DNA of 11,829 bases from positions 1-11,829 of the forward strand of contig JBDIAR010000109.1 in assembly GCA_039812545.1 (NCBI GenBank), in the 5' to 3' direction. The notes beneath the pieces are model-generated. The model saw only the letters and a program-made list of their open reading frames with translations. It was not told the DNA's origin and ran no database searches. Of this stretch, positions 11,688 through 11,829 are shown one piece after another; position 1 is the stretch's first letter; the number at the start of each line of letters is the position of its first letter. This DNA comes from JBDIAR01 sp039812545. GTDB lineage: Bacteria; Actinomycetota; Actinomycetes; Actinomycetales; Dermatophilaceae. The translations under genes were made by a program, and so were the position numbers.

Positions 11688-11829
11688 TCATGCCGCGACC
11701 GTATGCCGGTGGGCCGGGTACCAGCGCACGCGGACTCTGTCGTTGCCCGTTCCGTCGCATGTGCCTGCGCTGTCATGGAGACCGCCGAGTCCGCCGCCGG
11801 CGTCGGGGTGGATGGTGGCGGTGAGGTGG
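11688..11829 (-). CDS. C-terminal end of an unidentified minus-strand protein (partial)
   Basis: A frame open from the window edge ends at TGA 11690-11688 and gives 46 residues, including the stretches HLTATIHPDAGGGLGG, GTCDGTGNDRVRVRWYP and the end HRHTVAA. About three quarters of its codons end in C or G, which supports coding. Alternating Val/Arg with aromatic residues (RVRVRWYP) suggests a beta-strand, as in repeats of secreted proteins, but no family can be named from this fragment. It is convergent with the P-loop gene, whose stop lies only 5 bases away. The start lies outside the window. Confidence 0.55.
   Translation of the reverse strand, partial: HLTATIHPDAGGGLGGLHDSAGTCDGTGNDRVRVRWYPAHRHTVAA

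Larger units (their letters stand above)
187..11707. repeat. Dispersed 7-mer GTATGCC/GGCATAC, 22 copies
   Basis: First bases of exact copies, as GTATGCC: 187, 1315, 2068, 2221, 3747, 4480, 8037, 9157, 10189, 11274, 11701. As GGCATAC: 722, 936, 2002, 3210, 5903, 6354, 7375, 8925, 9275, 9670, 10135. Core-only copies (GTATGC or GCATAC): 412, 6586, 7818, 7896, 9097. Most exact copies continue to GTATGCCG, and many are preceded by G (GGTATGCCGG). They fall in all codon phases, in genes of both strands and in gaps, with no orientation bias. See the findings for interpretation. Counts were made by eye. Confidence 0.75.

Noticed and set aside
1..11829. CRISPR array, complete insertion sequence, rRNA or phage genes
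   Set aside because: No regularly spaced long repeats, no transposase or integrase frame, and no rRNA or structural phage sequence was seen.

Overview
The window is a piece of a high-GC (roughly 70 percent by eye) actinobacterial chromosome. The evidence is an lsr2 gene (a nucleoid protein confined to Actinomycetota), GC-rich third codon positions, frequent GTG starts, 4-base start/stop overlaps and TAGGAT-type -10 boxes. Protein styles (slipin without a membrane anchor, bare LigD domains as separate genes, PEGHT-type Nei) resemble Micrococcales of the Intrasporangiaceae/Dermatophilaceae type; that placement is inference.

Left part (1-5400, plus strand): a vitamin and cofactor operon. A Rossmann/DUF2520 dehydrogenase (possible ketopantoate reductase) is followed by panC and panD (pantothenate and CoA precursors), then nadB and nadC (aspartate to NAD precursors) and a 63-residue single-pass membrane protein. 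nadB overlaps panD by GTGA and nadC overlaps nadB by ATGA, so panD-nadB-nadC are very probably translationally coupled. nadA, panB and coaX are not in the window.

Middle (5401-9880): lsr2 stands alone behind a 200-base leader that holds a possible 23-codon leader peptide and a hairpin, and ends at a strong intrinsic terminator. A DNA double-strand-break repair block follows. On the minus strand, a LigD-type ligase and a LigD-type polymerase overlap by 11 bases; divergently on the plus strand, ku is followed after one base by a Nei/Fpg-type DNA glycosylase. Both arms start from a 78-base gap containing a perfect ATTGT-N5-ACAAT-type dyad. This is a split bacterial NHEJ system in which the nuclease/phosphoesterase domain of classical LigD is missing.

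Right part (9881-11829): a 427-base gap without a convincing gene carries inverted repeats and a tRNA T-arm-like hairpin. Then come a soluble slipin (SPFH) protein, a small P-loop kinase-like protein, and the C-terminal end of a minus-strand gene that runs off the window.

The most unusual signal is not a gene. The 7-mer GTATGCC (GGCATAC on the other strand) occurs 22 times by hand count, with 5 more copies of its core GTATGC. It occurs in all reading frames, on both strands and between genes, and forces rare codons such as Ile ATA. Chance would give about one copy of the 7-mer. It behaves like a genome-wide iterated DNA-level motif (HIP1- or uptake-sequence-like) that I do not recognise from the literature.
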